From Dyella flava (lineage in GTDB: Bacteria > Pseudomonadota > Gammaproteobacteria > Xanthomonadales > Rhodanobacteraceae): 64,000 nucleotides of DNA. The notes below the pieces were generated by a model, which was given only the letters and a program-made list of their open reading frames with translations, was not told the DNA's origin and searched no databases. Of this stretch, positions 35,202 to 44,429 are shown piece by piece. The position numbers and the translations under genes are program-made. Where the stretch lies: positions 1 through 64,000 of the forward strand of contig NZ_JADIKE010000025.1 of the NCBI RefSeq assembly GCF_016904955.1. The letters run 5' to 3'. The first letter of the stretch is position 1, and each line of letters opens with the position of its first letter.

Positions 35202-35741
35202 GGTTTTTACCTGGACCTGGACGGGTAACAACATGAGCTGAAGGTAAAACATTGAGCAAATTGCGATGCATAACAAAGTGGACGGTCAGCTCAGCACCGC
35301 AAGGATTGCCGCTGACATATGCCTTACCAGATTAAATTAGCTTTCGCGCCACGCGACTAGCACGAGCGCCAACGGACGCAAATTTGAGGCGCCTGCGTGA
35401 TAGTTCTCGCAGCGCAAATAGGTATGGATGATCGCGACAAGCTTAGTAATCACCGTGACAGGTTGAGCAGCATCGACAAATGTCAGTCTCACGCGAATTT
35501 TGCATCGCAGCAAAATATCAAGAAAGTCCATATTTATTAATATATTACGCTTGACGCAGAAAAATTTGGATCGAGGCAAATTTTTCGTTTACAGTCGTCG
35601 TGACTGATTTGCAGATCCAGGGTCTGCGCATCACGGCGGTTGAGTGCGTTTTGCACATGATCGGGATCCGGTTTTCTCCCGAAAGTCTGTCGCTGACGCT
35701 TCCACCTAACGACAGCTTTTAATCATTCCGGGAGAGTCCGC
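35202..35741. other. AT-rich intergenic region upstream of GH92
   Basis: 540 bases. An 80-residue minus-strand frame (35337-35579) has no ribosome site and no familiar sequence. A TTGACG string near 35551 could be part of the GH92 promoter, without a clear -10. The GH92 ribosome site GGGAGAG is at the right end. Confidence 0.4.
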
Positions 35742-38207
35742 ATGGTGTCTCGTCGACAGTTCCTGCAGGGCATTGGCGCGTTTGCGGTATTGGGTAGCCC
35801 TTTGCCTGCGCTGGCACGGCTGGCCGATGGCGTTGCTGCAAAGAAGCCGCTGGCGAATGAAGTCGCCAAGGCGGCGGGCGGGTTTTCGCAGTATGTCGAT
35901 GTGTTTATCGGCACCGGTGGTCATGGTCATACCTACCCCGGTGCATCGATGCCGTTCGGCATGGTGCAGCTCAGCCCCGACACCAATGATGCGGGTTGGG
36001 ATGCGTCGTCGGGTTATCACCAGGCCGATGGCTCGATCATGGGTTTTTCGCATACGCATCTGAGCGGCACCGGTGCGGCCGATATGCTCGATGTGCTGGT
36101 GATGCCGGCGCAGGGTCCGGTGTTGTTGCAGCCGGGCGAGCGTGGCTTGCCGGATGTGAACTATCACTCGCAGTTCGACGGCGCGCCCGGTCCGGGACCG
36201 CAGCTGACGGCGAACAGCAAGGCGCATCCAGGCAAGGGTTACCGTTCGCGGTTTGATCGCGCTTCGGAGCACGCACGGCCCGGTTACTACACGGTGCATC
36301 TGACCGATCACGATATTCGTGCGGAATTGACCGCCGGCCTGCGCGCGGGTCTGCATCGTTACACGTTCCATCGCCAGGGCAGCGGACATCTGCTGGTGGA
36401 TCTGGCGCATGGCTTCCACGATGACTACAAGGTGCCGTGCAAGGTCACCGATGCGCAGTTGCGCGTGGTCGGCAACGATACGCTGGTCGGTGGGCGTCGC
36501 GTGCACCAGTGGGCCGACGGGCGCCATATCTATTTCGCGATGAAGGTGTCGCGTCCGTTCTCGCAGGCCACGCTGTATTCGGAAGATGCCGCCGCGCCCG
36601 ACGGCACCACCACCTTGCAAGGCACGCATTTGAAGGCGGCCTTGCATATCGACGATGTCGCCGGTGAGCCGGTGCTGGTCAAGGTTGGCATCTCGGCGGT
36701 GGATATCGACGGTGCGTTGCGCAATCTCGAGGCGGATATTCCGGGCTGGGATTTCGAGCAATTGCTGCAGACCGCCACGGATACCTGGGAGCGCGAACTC
36801 AGCCGCATCAAGGTCGACACCGCGTCCAAGCGCGACATGCGCGTGTTCTACACCTCGCTGTATCACACCATGCTCGCACCCACGCTGTTCAGCGATGCGG
36901 ACGGGCGTTACCGCGGCATGGATCTTCAAATCCATCAGCTGCCGCAGGGGCAGAACAACTACAGCACGTATTCGCTGTGGGATATCTACCGCGCGCAGCA
37001 TCCCTTGCTGACCTTGTATCAAGCCGACCGCGTGCCGGACCTGGTCAACTGCCTGGTGCGCATGGCCGAGGAAAGTCCGCAAGGTCCGCCGGTATGGCCG
37101 CTGCAAGGCGTGGAAACCGGCTGCATGATCGGCTATCACTCGGTGGTGTTGCTGGCTGAAGCGCAGGCCAAGGGCTTTACCGGCATCGATTACGACAAGG
37201 CCTGGCCGATCTATCGCAAGCGCGCGATGGACGATGACTATCGCGGCCTGCCCTACTACCGCAAGCTCGGTTACATCCCCAGCGACAAGGACTGGGAAGC
37301 GGTCAGCAAGACGCTGGAATACGCCTATGACGATTGGGCGGTCGCGCACCTCGCCGACGCCGCCGGTGAGAAAGAGCTGGCCAAGACCTTGCGCGAGCGC
37401 TCGCGCAACTATCGCAACGTGTTCGATGCCAAGATGAATTTCGTGCGCCCGCGTGGCGTGGATGGCGAATGGCTGGAGCCGTTCGATCCGCGCGGCATGG
37501 GTCATTCCAAGCAATGGCGCGACTTCACCGAATCCAATTCCTGGGAAGCCACCTTCCTCAACCAGCACGACCTGTATGCCTATATGGGCCTGTTCGGCGG
37601 CCCGGATGTGTTCGAGCGCAAGCTGGATGAGCTGTTCACCACCAGCCCCAAGCTGCCAGCGGATGCACCGCCGGATATCGCCGGCATGGTCGGCCAGTAT
37701 TCGCACGGCAATGAGCCCGGCCATCACATGGCTTATCTGTATGCGTACACCGGCGCGCACTACAAGACGCAGGCACGCGTGCGCATGCTGACCGTCAGCA
37801 TGTATCCGCCGGAACCGGATGGCCTGGCCGGCAACGAAGACTGCGGCCAGATGAGTGCGTGGTACATCATGAGCGCACTGGGTCTGTATGCGGTCGATCC
37901 GGTCAGCACCAACTACGTATTCGGCAGCCCCTTGCTGGACAAGGCGGAAATCGCCCTGGCCGGCGGCCGCACGCTGGTGATCCGCACGATCAACAACGGA
38001 CCGAATCGTCCGTATATCAAGTCGGTGACGTGGAACGGCCAGCCGTGGACGAAGAGCTGGATCAGCCACGCTGAACTGGTTGCCGGCGGCACGCTGGAAT
38101 TCCAGATGTCGGATACGCCGAACATGCAGTTCGGAGCTGCCTTTGCCGATCGGCCGCCCTCGTTTGGCGCGCCGGCCAGCGAAGCCATTGTTATCGACGC
38201 TGCTTAA
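35742..38207 (+). CDS. GH92 family alpha-1,2-mannosidase, Tat-exported
   Basis: 821 residues with GGGAGAG before the ATG. The N-terminus SRRQFLQGIGAFAVLG is a twin-arginine signal. The start of the mature protein shows the GH92 opening YVDVFIGTGGHGHTYPGASMPFGMVQLSPDT, quoted as VDVFIGTGGHGHTYPGAS, then the family features GFSHTHLSGTGAADM, a long catalytic core with QYSHGNEPGHHMAYLY and NEDCGQMSAWYIMSALG, where Glu and Asp residues and a Ca ion do the work. GH92 enzymes release mannose from alpha-linked mannans and N-glycans. Alone here, no sugar transporter next to it. Exported to the periplasm or beyond. Confidence 0.93.
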   Translation: MVSRRQFLQGIGAFAVLGSPLPALARLADGVAAKKPLANEVAKAAGGFSQYVDVFIGTGGHGHTYPGASMPFGMVQLSPDTNDAGWDASSGYHQADGSIMGFSHTHLSGTGAADMLDVLVMPAQGPVLLQPGERGLPDVNYHSQFDGAPGPGPQLTANSKAHPGKGYRSRFDRASEHARPGYYTVHLTDHDIRAELTAGLRAGLHRYTFHRQGSGHLLVDLAHGFHDDYKVPCKVTDAQLRVVGNDTLVGGRRVHQWADGRHIYFAMKVSRPFSQATLYSEDAAAPDGTTTLQGTHLKAALHIDDVAGEPVLVKVGISAVDIDGALRNLEADIPGWDFEQLLQTATDTWERELSRIKVDTASKRDMRVFYTSLYHTMLAPTLFSDADGRYRGMDLQIHQLPQGQNNYSTYSLWDIYRAQHPLLTLYQADRVPDLVNCLVRMAEESPQGPPVWPLQGVETGCMIGYHSVVLLAEAQAKGFTGIDYDKAWPIYRKRAMDDDYRGLPYYRKLGYIPSDKDWEAVSKTLEYAYDDWAVAHLADAAGEKELAKTLRERSRNYRNVFDAKMNFVRPRGVDGEWLEPFDPRGMGHSKQWRDFTESNSWEATFLNQHDLYAYMGLFGGPDVFERKLDELFTTSPKLPADAPPDIAGMVGQYSHGNEPGHHMAYLYAYTGAHYKTQARVRMLTVSMYPPEPDGLAGNEDCGQMSAWYIMSALGLYAVDPVSTNYVFGSPLLDKAEIALAGGRTLVIRTINNGPNRPYIKSVTWNGQPWTKSWISHAELVAGGTLEFQMSDTPNMQFGAAFADRPPSFGAPASEAIVIDAA

Positions 38208-38657
38208 TCAACGAGTGTGACATGGCGGGCCCGGTGCGATTCACGGTCGTCCGGGCCCCCTCTTATGTCGAGCACAAAGCCTTCTTCCGCCCCCTCGATG
38301 CATTTGGACGTCCAACTTGTCAGCCGAGGCCAGTTGCTGGTTATTTCGGGCCATTCGTTCGGCAAGGGCATTCGGACGTCCGAACCAAATCGTAAACGGC
38401 CTGCACTAAGTCTTGCATCGCTGTGGGGTGATGCATGGTTGACATGATTACCCAGCATGTCAGCTCGGGCCGCTTCCTCTACTCCCTAGAACAATGGGAA
38501 CGGTCCTTGAAGCCCCGGCAACCTGTCCCCGGTTGCCGGGGCTTCGCTTTTTTTGCGCGCTAAACCTGCTCTTGCGAGCATGAGTTCGTTCCGACAACGA
38601 TAGGTTTGCCTCGGCGAAGTGCCGAAATGACGCCGCGCATGCAGCAAGCGACGGGCT
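38208..38657. other. Intergenic region with a strong terminator
   Basis: 450 bases between convergent GH92 and AraC genes. No gene seen. The terminator is listed separately. Confidence 0.5.
38511..38554 (+). terminator. Rho-independent terminator
   Basis: AGCCCCGGCAACC at 38511-38523 pairs with GGTTGCCGGGGCT at 38531-38543, a 13-bp stem with a 7-base loop, followed by a seven-T run ending at 38554. It is 300 bases after GH92, so it may close a long 3' UTR or a separate small RNA. Confidence 0.85.
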
Positions 38658-39671
38658 TTAGACGGCCGCGAACGACAGCAGGCGCGCCCGATACTGACTC
38701 GGCGATTCCCCCGTCCAGCGCCGGAATGCCCGGGTGAAGTTGGCCGGATCGGAGTAACCCATGCGCACGGCGATTTCGTCGAAGCGCAGCACGGGATTGA
38801 GCACATCACGCAGCGTGGCTTCCTTGCGTGCATCGTCCACCAGGCTGCGGAAGTTCAGGTCAAGCCGTTGCAGCTTGCGCTTGAGCGTGCGGCTGGACAT
38901 GCACAGGACGTCCGCTGCGGCTTCGATGCCCGGGTAGTCGCCCTCATGACGCTGCAGCACGTCCATGATGCGGGTCACCAGATCATCCGAACGGCGCAGG
39001 CGCGCGCGTTCGTGTTCGCATTGCATCTTGATGTATCGGTAGGTGGACGCATTGGCGTTGGCCAGCGGCCGGTCCAGGTCGGCGACGGGAAAACGGATCT
39101 GGCATAAGCCGGTATCGAAACGGGTCGTGACGAGACGCTTGCGATAGCGCGCGTAGTGCAGGGGCTCACCGTCCTTGTGCCAGATCTCGATATTCGGCAA
39201 CAGTTGCTGGGTCAGTTGTTCGCACAGGCGGGTGGTCATCGTCATCAGGCGATCCACCGCGCAGATGCGCATCGGCACCCTCGGTGCGAGATCATGTATG
39301 CGCAGCTCCGCGTAACCATGGCATTCATCAAGCTGCATGGTGAAGGTGGTGGTGCGCAGGTCGAGGAATTCCACCCACAGCTGCAACGCCTCGCGCAGCG
39401 TGGCGCAACTCATCAAGCCGTAGCCGAGCGGGCCATGCCAGGTCAGCGTACTGTGCAGGCCGATGTGATAACCAATACCGGGATCACGGGTAAGGCGTAC
39501 CGCGTTGGTCAGCAACATGGCGTCCTGATGGGTGGTCAGGCGCGCATGTTTTTCGAACTGCGCCGGCTGGATGCCGGTACCGTCCAGCGCCTGCTCGCGC
39601 GGGATGCCCTGTTGTTCCAGCAGTTGCAGCAGCGCCGCCGCGTATTCGATATGCACATCATCTTTGTACAT
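38658..39671 (-). CDS. AraC-family transcriptional regulator, ArgR/OruR-like
   Basis: 337 residues from the ATG at 39671; a longer frame to 39806 adds only a non-conserved arginine-rich extension. The N-terminal 190 residues resemble the arabinose-binding-type ligand domain of this regulator group (LGYGLMSCATLREALQLWVEF, ELRIHDLAPRVPMRICAVDRLM). The C-terminal AraC DNA-binding domain has two helix-turn-helix units: GIEAAADVLCMSSRTLKRKLQ and FDEIAVRMGYSDPANFTRAFRRWTG. Regulators of this type often control catabolic genes; its own target is not evident. Preceded at 56 bases by the MbcA/ParS-like gene on the same strand. Confidence 0.85.
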   Translation of the reverse strand: MYKDDVHIEYAAALLQLLEQQGIPREQALDGTGIQPAQFEKHARLTTHQDAMLLTNAVRLTRDPGIGYHIGLHSTLTWHGPLGYGLMSCATLREALQLWVEFLDLRTTTFTMQLDECHGYAELRIHDLAPRVPMRICAVDRLMTMTTRLCEQLTQQLLPNIEIWHKDGEPLHYARYRKRLVTTRFDTGLCQIRFPVADLDRPLANANASTYRYIKMQCEHERARLRRSDDLVTRIMDVLQRHEGDYPGIEAAADVLCMSSRTLKRKLQRLDLNFRSLVDDARKEATLRDVLNPVLRFDEIAVRMGYSDPANFTRAFRRWTGESPSQYRARLLSFAAV

Positions 39672-39727
39672 CCGCTGCCTGCGGTGACCTGCACGCTCCG
39701 GCAGCGTGATGTCAGAAGCTGCTTTCG

Positions 39728-40126
39728 CTAGCGACACAACGGTTTGCTGCTGGGGAGCGGCGTGGAAATCCAGATCTCGAAGATGTCGAGCTGTCGCGTA
39801 AGCCATCGTGCTTCTCCCGCAATGACCAGCTGGTCCGCCGTGCGCCGGCCAGCCTGTTCAATCGGTGTGTTGAAATACCAGTCAATGACCCGTTCCAGGC
39901 CATGACACTGCGCCTGCGCGGCATCCAGCACCGCCAGCAATTCGTCGGCAAAGGCGTGCCAGGCCAGACTCACACCACGTTGCAACCAGCGCTTGTGCAG
40001 ATCCTGCTCGGTGAGGCCGAGCCAGGCGGCGAGCTTGCGGCACGAGATGCTGCCGGTGGCGGGGTCGGAGATATCCACCAGGAAGTGGAGAAACTCGATG
40101 GCCGCTTTGCTTTTGCGTGAAACCAT
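39728..40126 (-). CDS. MbcA/ParS/Xre antitoxin-like orphan protein
   Basis: 132 residues from the ATG at 40126 (a start at 40168 is possible but adds a basic, non-conserved extension). The C-terminal third, IDWYFNTPIEQAGRRTADQLV and GEARWLTRQLDIFE, follows the pattern of the toxin-binding domain of MbcA/ParS (DUF2384) antitoxins, in which a short conserved helix ends in a GRxxxxL motif. The N-terminal part SCRKLAAWLGLTEQDLHKRWLQ looks like a helix-turn-helix. No RES-type toxin gene is next to it, so it is an orphan or a regulator. Confidence 0.5.
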   Translation of the reverse strand: MVSRKSKAAIEFLHFLVDISDPATGSISCRKLAAWLGLTEQDLHKRWLQRGVSLAWHAFADELLAVLDAAQAQCHGLERVIDWYFNTPIEQAGRRTADQLVIAGEARWLTRQLDIFEIWISTPLPSSKPLCR

Positions 40127-40270
40127 GGGCGCTGATCCGGTCGAGCACCGACGGATGCGGTGCCGCACAGACCCACCTTGGAATACAACTGTGCAGGAAA
40201 TTTGGAGATTCCGTGGAATCGGCGCCTCGCGCTTGAAACGCGCCGGAAAAACAGGCGCTAATGCGGCCTA

Positions 40271-40536
40271 GGGCCTGTTTACACTATTTGCGTGGCTCGC
40301 GCCGGGAGCTGTTTGCGCGCCAGCCAAGGAAGAGCGAGGGAGTGTACGTCGGTAAACGACTGAGCGATGACGCCGGATGGTGGGCAAACAGACCCGACCC
40401 TTACGGGTTGTCGTTGAGTGGCCGCCATGCGGCAGCGCGCGGCTTGACTTGGCAGCCAGCCAAGCCGGCGCCACGCACTACCACCTGACGACCACTCAAC
40501 GACAACGCGAGCTACGCAAATAGTGCAAACAGGCCC
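40271..40536. mobile_element. MITE-like element, 266 bp, with 31-bp terminal inverted repeats
   Basis: The ends 40271-40301 and 40506-40536 are reverse complements at 29 of 31 positions, and the element is flanked on both sides by TA, a possible target duplication. A second perfect 15-bp inverted repeat is nested inside (40407-40421 and 40492-40506). It has no transposase gene, so it would need a partner in trans. It lies directly upstream of the BaeS-like kinase gene and may shape its promoter. Confidence 0.75.
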
Positions 40537-40561
40537 TACCACCCCACTGACCAGCAGATCC

Positions 40562-42109
40562 ATGCGACCCGGCCTCTCCGCCAAACTTTTCCTGGCCATG
40601 TTCGCGGTGGCCATTTTTGCCGTGCTGGCGATGGGCATCGCCGCGCGCTGGAGCTTCGATCGCGGCTTTCTGGGCTACCTTTCCCAGCAGGAAGATCGGC
40701 GCATGCAAACCATCGCGACGTCGCTGACCGCCGCTTACCGTGAGCACGGCAGCTGGGAGTTTCTGCGCGACAACCCGCGCGCCTGGTTCGAAGTCATGCG
40801 CTCGATCGGCGGTCCCGCGCCGTTTACCGGCCACCCGCACGGCGGCCGCGGTCCGGGTGATGATTTCGGCATGCCGCCACCCGACGAGGGCGGTCCACCC
40901 CTCTCCGGCCATCCGCCGTCGCTCGCGCATGGCGACCTGCCGCCGTTCGGCAATCCTGGCCAGCCGCCGGCCATGGGCCATCCTTCGTCGTCACCGTTTG
41001 CCGTCTCCGATCTGACCGGCACCGGCATGCGCTTTACCTTGCTGGATGAGCAGGAGCGATTCCTGTTCGGCAATCCCACCATCCTGCATATGCCGCATAC
41101 GCTGAAAGTGGCGCTGAACGTCAATGGCCGCACGGTCGGCTGGTTGCTGATGCTCCCATTCCGCGCGGTCACCGAGGCGGGCGACGTGCGCTTTCAGGAA
41201 GGCCAGTATCGCGCGAGCTGGCTGATCGGCGCCGCCGCGTTGTTGCTGGCCGCCTTGCTCGCGATCTGGCTGGCGCGCACCTTGCTGACTCCGGTGCATC
41301 GCATCGCCAAGGCCACCCGTGCGGTGGCAACGGGTGATTACACTGCGCGCGTCAGCACCCCATCGCGCGATGAACTTGGCCAGCTCGCGCGCGACTTCAA
41401 TCATCTGGCGACCGTGCTGGAGCGGAATGAATCCATGCGCCGTGAATTCGTCGCCGATGTGTCGCATGAACTACGCACACCGCTGGCAATCATCCGTGGT
41501 GAACTGGAAGCGCTGGAAGACGGCGTGCGCCGTTTCGACGCGGCAGCCATCAAATCCCTGCAAACGGAAGTGAGCACGCTGAGCAAGCTGATCGACGATC
41601 TGTACCAGCTTTCGCTGGCTGATCTGGGCGCGATGGTTTATCGCAAGACCGATCTGGATATCGGCAAGCTGCTGGCCGCCACCGCCGAAGCTTTCCAGGA
41701 ACGGTTTCGCAAGGCCGACTTGGCGCTGGAACTGCGCCTGCCTGCATCACCGGTGATGATTTACGCTGACGAGAGCCGCCTGCATCAACTGTTTGCCAAC
41801 CTGATCGAAAACAGCCTGCGCTACACCAACGCCGGTGGCCGTCTTTGCATCGAATGCACACCTGGCGACGACAGTGTGACGATCGAGTTGATGGATTCGA
41901 CCCCCGGTGTCGATGAAAAGAACCTGCCGCGCCTGTTTGAACGCTTCTATCGCGTGGAAGCCTCGCGCAATCGCGCCAGCGGCGGCGCCGGCCTTGGCCT
42001 GGCGATCTGCCGCGCCATTGTCGACGCCCATCGCGGTTCCATCGCGGCGCAGGCTTCGCCGTTGGGCGGCTTGTGGCTGACGATCGGTCTCCCTGTCGAA
42101 GGGAGCTGA
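40562..42109 (+). CDS. Sensor histidine kinase, BaeS-like
   Basis: 515 residues from the ATG at 40562. N-terminal membrane span ([19 protein letters not shown]), then a periplasmic loop of about 180 residues with an unusual low-complexity insert rich in Pro, Gly and His (about residues 90-145), a second span ([17 protein letters not shown]), HAMP ([19 protein letters not shown]), the H box [11 protein letters not shown] near residue 300, the N box [14 protein letters not shown] and glycine boxes ending [18 protein letters not shown] BaeS-like envelope-stress kinase; paired with the regulator that starts one base after it stops. Confidence 0.88.
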   Translation: MRPGLSAKLFLAMFAVAIFAVLAMGIAARWSFDRGFLGYLSQQEDRRMQTIATSLTAAYREHGSWEFLRDNPRAWFEVMRSIGGPAPFTGHPHGGRGPGDDFGMPPPDEGGPPLSGHPPSLAHGDLPPFGNPGQPPAMGHPSSSPFAVSDLTGTGMRFTLLDEQERFLFGNPTILHMPHTLKVALNVNGRTVGWLLMLPFRAVTEAGDVRFQEGQYRASWLIGAAALLLAALLAIWLARTLLTPVHRIAKATRAVATGDYTARVSTPSRDELGQLARDFNHLATVLERNESMRREFVADVSHELRTPLAIIRGELEALEDGVRRFDAAAIKSLQTEVSTLSKLIDDLYQLSLADLGAMVYRKTDLDIGKLLAATAEAFQERFRKADLALELRLPASPVMIYADESRLHQLFANLIENSLRYTNAGGRLCIECTPGDDSVTIELMDSTPGVDEKNLPRLFERFYRVEASRNRASGGAGLGLAICRAIVDAHRGSIAAQASPLGGLWLTIGLPVEGS

Positions 42110-42110
42110 G

Positions 42111-42800
42111 ATGGAAGGTGCCGTCGACAGCCTTGCGCACATTCTTGTGGTGGAAGACGAACCCAAGCTCGCCGCGCTGGTCGGTGATTACTTGCAAGCG
42201 TCCGGTTACAGCTGGCATTGGGTCGCCGACGGCCGCGACGCCGTGCCGGCGGTGAAAGCACAACCGCCCGACCTGATCCTGCTGGACCTGATGCTGCCGG
42301 GGCGCGATGGCCTGGATATCTGTCGCGAGCTGCGCAGCTTCAGCGATGTACCGATTGTGATGCTGACCGCGCGGGTGGATGAAATCGATCGCCTGCTCGG
42401 TCTGGAGCTCGGCGCCGACGATTACATCTGCAAGCCGTTCAGCCCGCGCGAAGTGGTGGCCCGCATCAAGGCGATCCTGCGCCGCGCCCGATTACCGTTG
42501 GATGTCAGCAGCACCACCCTGAACATCGACGACGCTACCCATCGCGCCGTGTTCCACGGCGCCCTGCTGGATCTCACGCCGGTCGAATTCCGCCTGCTCA
42601 AAACCCTGGCCGCGGCGCCCGGCCGCGTGTTCTCGCGCGACCGTTTGCTGGACAACCTCTACCTTGATCATCGTGTTGTCACCGATCGCACGGTAGATAG
42701 TCATATCAAGAACCTGCGCCGCAAGCTGGAGCAGGTCGCGCCGGGGCAGGATCCGATCCGTTCGATTTACGGCGTTGGTTATAAGCTTGAGATCGACTGA
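42111..42800 (+). CDS. OmpR/BaeR-like response regulator
   Basis: 229 residues. The start ATG lies 1 base after the kinase stop. Receiver domain: acidic pair in [13 protein letters not shown], phospho-acceptor Asp in [14 protein letters not shown], Thr in [10 protein letters not shown], Lys in [11 protein letters not shown]. The C-terminal winged helix ([29 protein letters not shown] and [17 protein letters not shown], parts) belongs to the OmpR/PhoB class. BaeSR systems regulate multidrug efflux and envelope stress genes. The next genes (FAD monooxygenase, then a beta-lactamase in the opposite direction) are candidate targets. Confidence 0.9.
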   Translation: MEGAVDSLAHILVVEDEPKLAALVGDYLQASGYSWHWVADGRDAVPAVKAQPPDLILLDLMLPGRDGLDICRELRSFSDVPIVMLTARVDEIDRLLGLELGADDYICKPFSPREVVARIKAILRRARLPLDVSSTTLNIDDATHRAVFHGALLDLTPVEFRLLKTLAAAPGRVFSRDRLLDNLYLDHRVVTDRTVDSHIKNLRRKLEQVAPGQDPIRSIYGVGYKLEID

Positions 42801-42827
42801 GGGTGCCACTGTCCTGAGGTAGCCGCC

Positions 42828-44360
42828 ATGCGCAGCGATGTCCTGATCGTCGGTGCAGGTCCCACCGGCCTGGTACTGGCGTTGTGGCTGACCCGGCTCG
42901 GCATCAAGGTTCATATCGTCGACAAGGCCGCCGAGCCCGGCACCAGCTCGCGCGCACTGGCGGTTCAGGCCAGAACGCTGGAGCTCTATCGGCAGCTCGA
43001 TCTGACCGATGCGGTGATCGAAGGCGGCCATCAAATACCGGCGGTCAATCTCTGGGTGAAGGGTGAACGGGCGGCGCGTCTGCCGATCGAGGCAATCGGC
43101 GCGGATCTGACGCCGTATCCGTTCATGCAGGCATTTCCCCAGGATCGGCATGAGCGGCTGCTGATCGATCGCCTGGAAAGGCTAGGTATTACCGTTCAAC
43201 GTCAAACCGAACTGACCGGCTTCAGTGAGCAAGACGGGCATGTACTGGCGCGTTTGCGCGGCCCCGATGGCCACGAACAAAACTGGGAAGCGAGCTATAT
43301 CGCCGGCTGCGATGGCGCGCGCTCGCTGGTGCGTGAAACGATCGGCATGGGCTTTCCCGGCGGCACGTATCGGCAGGTGTTCTATGTGGCCGATGTCCAG
43401 GCAGCAGGACCATCGCTGGACGGCGAATTGCATATCGACCTGGACGAAGCCGATTTCCTGGCGGTGTTTCCCCTGGCTGGAACGGGTCGCGCGCGACTGA
43501 TCGGCACCGTGCGCGACGAACGCGCCGAGCACGCCGAAGACCTGAAGTTCGAGGATGTCAGCGAGCGTGCGATCAAGCATTTGAAGGTGCAGGTCGATAC
43601 GGTGCACTGGTTTTCCACCTATCACGTGCACCATCGCGTGGCCGAGCATTTCCGCATGGGCCGCGCCTTCCTGCTTGGCGATGCGGCGCATATCCATAGT
43701 CCCGCCGGCGGCCAGGGCATGAATACCGGCATCGGCGATGCGATCAATCTGGCGTGGAAATTCGCCAGTGTGCTGACCGGCTGCGCGCCGGAAAGCCTGC
43801 TCGACAGTTACGAGGCCGAACGCATCGGCTTCGCGCGCCGACTGGTGTCCACCACCGATCGCGTCTTCAGCTTTGTCACCGCGGAAGGACGCATCGCCGA
43901 TATCATGCGCACGCGCATCACGCCCCTGCTGCTGCCCAAGGTGGCCCGTGTCGACGTGGCACGCGAATTCCTGTTTCGCACGGTGTCGCAGCTCACCGTG
44001 AGCTATCGCGGCGGTCCGCTCAGCCAGGGCTCGGCCGGTCATGTGCATGGCGGCGACCGGCTGCCCTGGGCCGTTGCCGGTTATGAAGACAACTTCGGCA
44101 GCCTCACGCTGATGAACTGGCAGGTGCACGTCTACGGCACCGCCCGGCAGGAACTGGTCGACTGCTGCAAGAGCCTGGGTTTGCCACTGCAGGTGTTCGA
44201 CTGGCAAGCCGAATACGAAGCGGCCGGGCTTACCCAGAATGTGCTCTACCTGCTTCGGCCGGATACGTATATTGCGCTGATCGATCCGGCCGGCATGTGG
44301 GAAACACTGGATCGCTATTTTGTTTCGCGCCAGCTGAAGCCGTTGATGCCGGCGCATTAA
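42828..44360 (+). CDS. FAD-dependent monooxygenase (aromatic hydroxylase type)
   Basis: 510 residues. The Rossmann motif VGAGPTGLVLALWL at residues 7-20 binds the FAD ADP part, GCDGARSLVRE near 160 is the DG motif, and GDAAHIHSPAGGQGMNTGIGD near 285 is the GD motif contacting the ribityl chain. The C-terminal thioredoxin-like domain is present (LRPDTYIALIDPAG). It belongs to the PheA/TfdB and polyketide hydroxylase (PgaE, RdmE) group, which hydroxylate phenols, tetracycline- or rifampicin-like drugs or antibiotic precursors. Follows the two-component system by 27 bases and likely shares its operon. Confidence 0.88.
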   Translation: MRSDVLIVGAGPTGLVLALWLTRLGIKVHIVDKAAEPGTSSRALAVQARTLELYRQLDLTDAVIEGGHQIPAVNLWVKGERAARLPIEAIGADLTPYPFMQAFPQDRHERLLIDRLERLGITVQRQTELTGFSEQDGHVLARLRGPDGHEQNWEASYIAGCDGARSLVRETIGMGFPGGTYRQVFYVADVQAAGPSLDGELHIDLDEADFLAVFPLAGTGRARLIGTVRDERAEHAEDLKFEDVSERAIKHLKVQVDTVHWFSTYHVHHRVAEHFRMGRAFLLGDAAHIHSPAGGQGMNTGIGDAINLAWKFASVLTGCAPESLLDSYEAERIGFARRLVSTTDRVFSFVTAEGRIADIMRTRITPLLLPKVARVDVAREFLFRTVSQLTVSYRGGPLSQGSAGHVHGGDRLPWAVAGYEDNFGSLTLMNWQVHVYGTARQELVDCCKSLGLPLQVFDWQAEYEAAGLTQNVLYLLRPDTYIALIDPAGMWETLDRYFVSRQLKPLMPAH

Positions 44361-44429
44361 AGCGAATCCCGCTCCCCCCACGTGTGCGACGGAAGCTGGA
44401 CTCGTCCATAGATATCCGGATCAAGGCAT

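Noticed and set aside
35337..35579. 80-residue minus-strand frame in the AT-rich gap
   Set aside because: No ribosome site, no signal peptide or recognisable sequence, and start without support.
35706..38069. 787-residue open frame on the minus strand opposite GH92
   Set aside because: Antisense to a clear GH92 mannosidase with all family motifs; composition rich in Arg, His and Gln is typical of a shadow frame.
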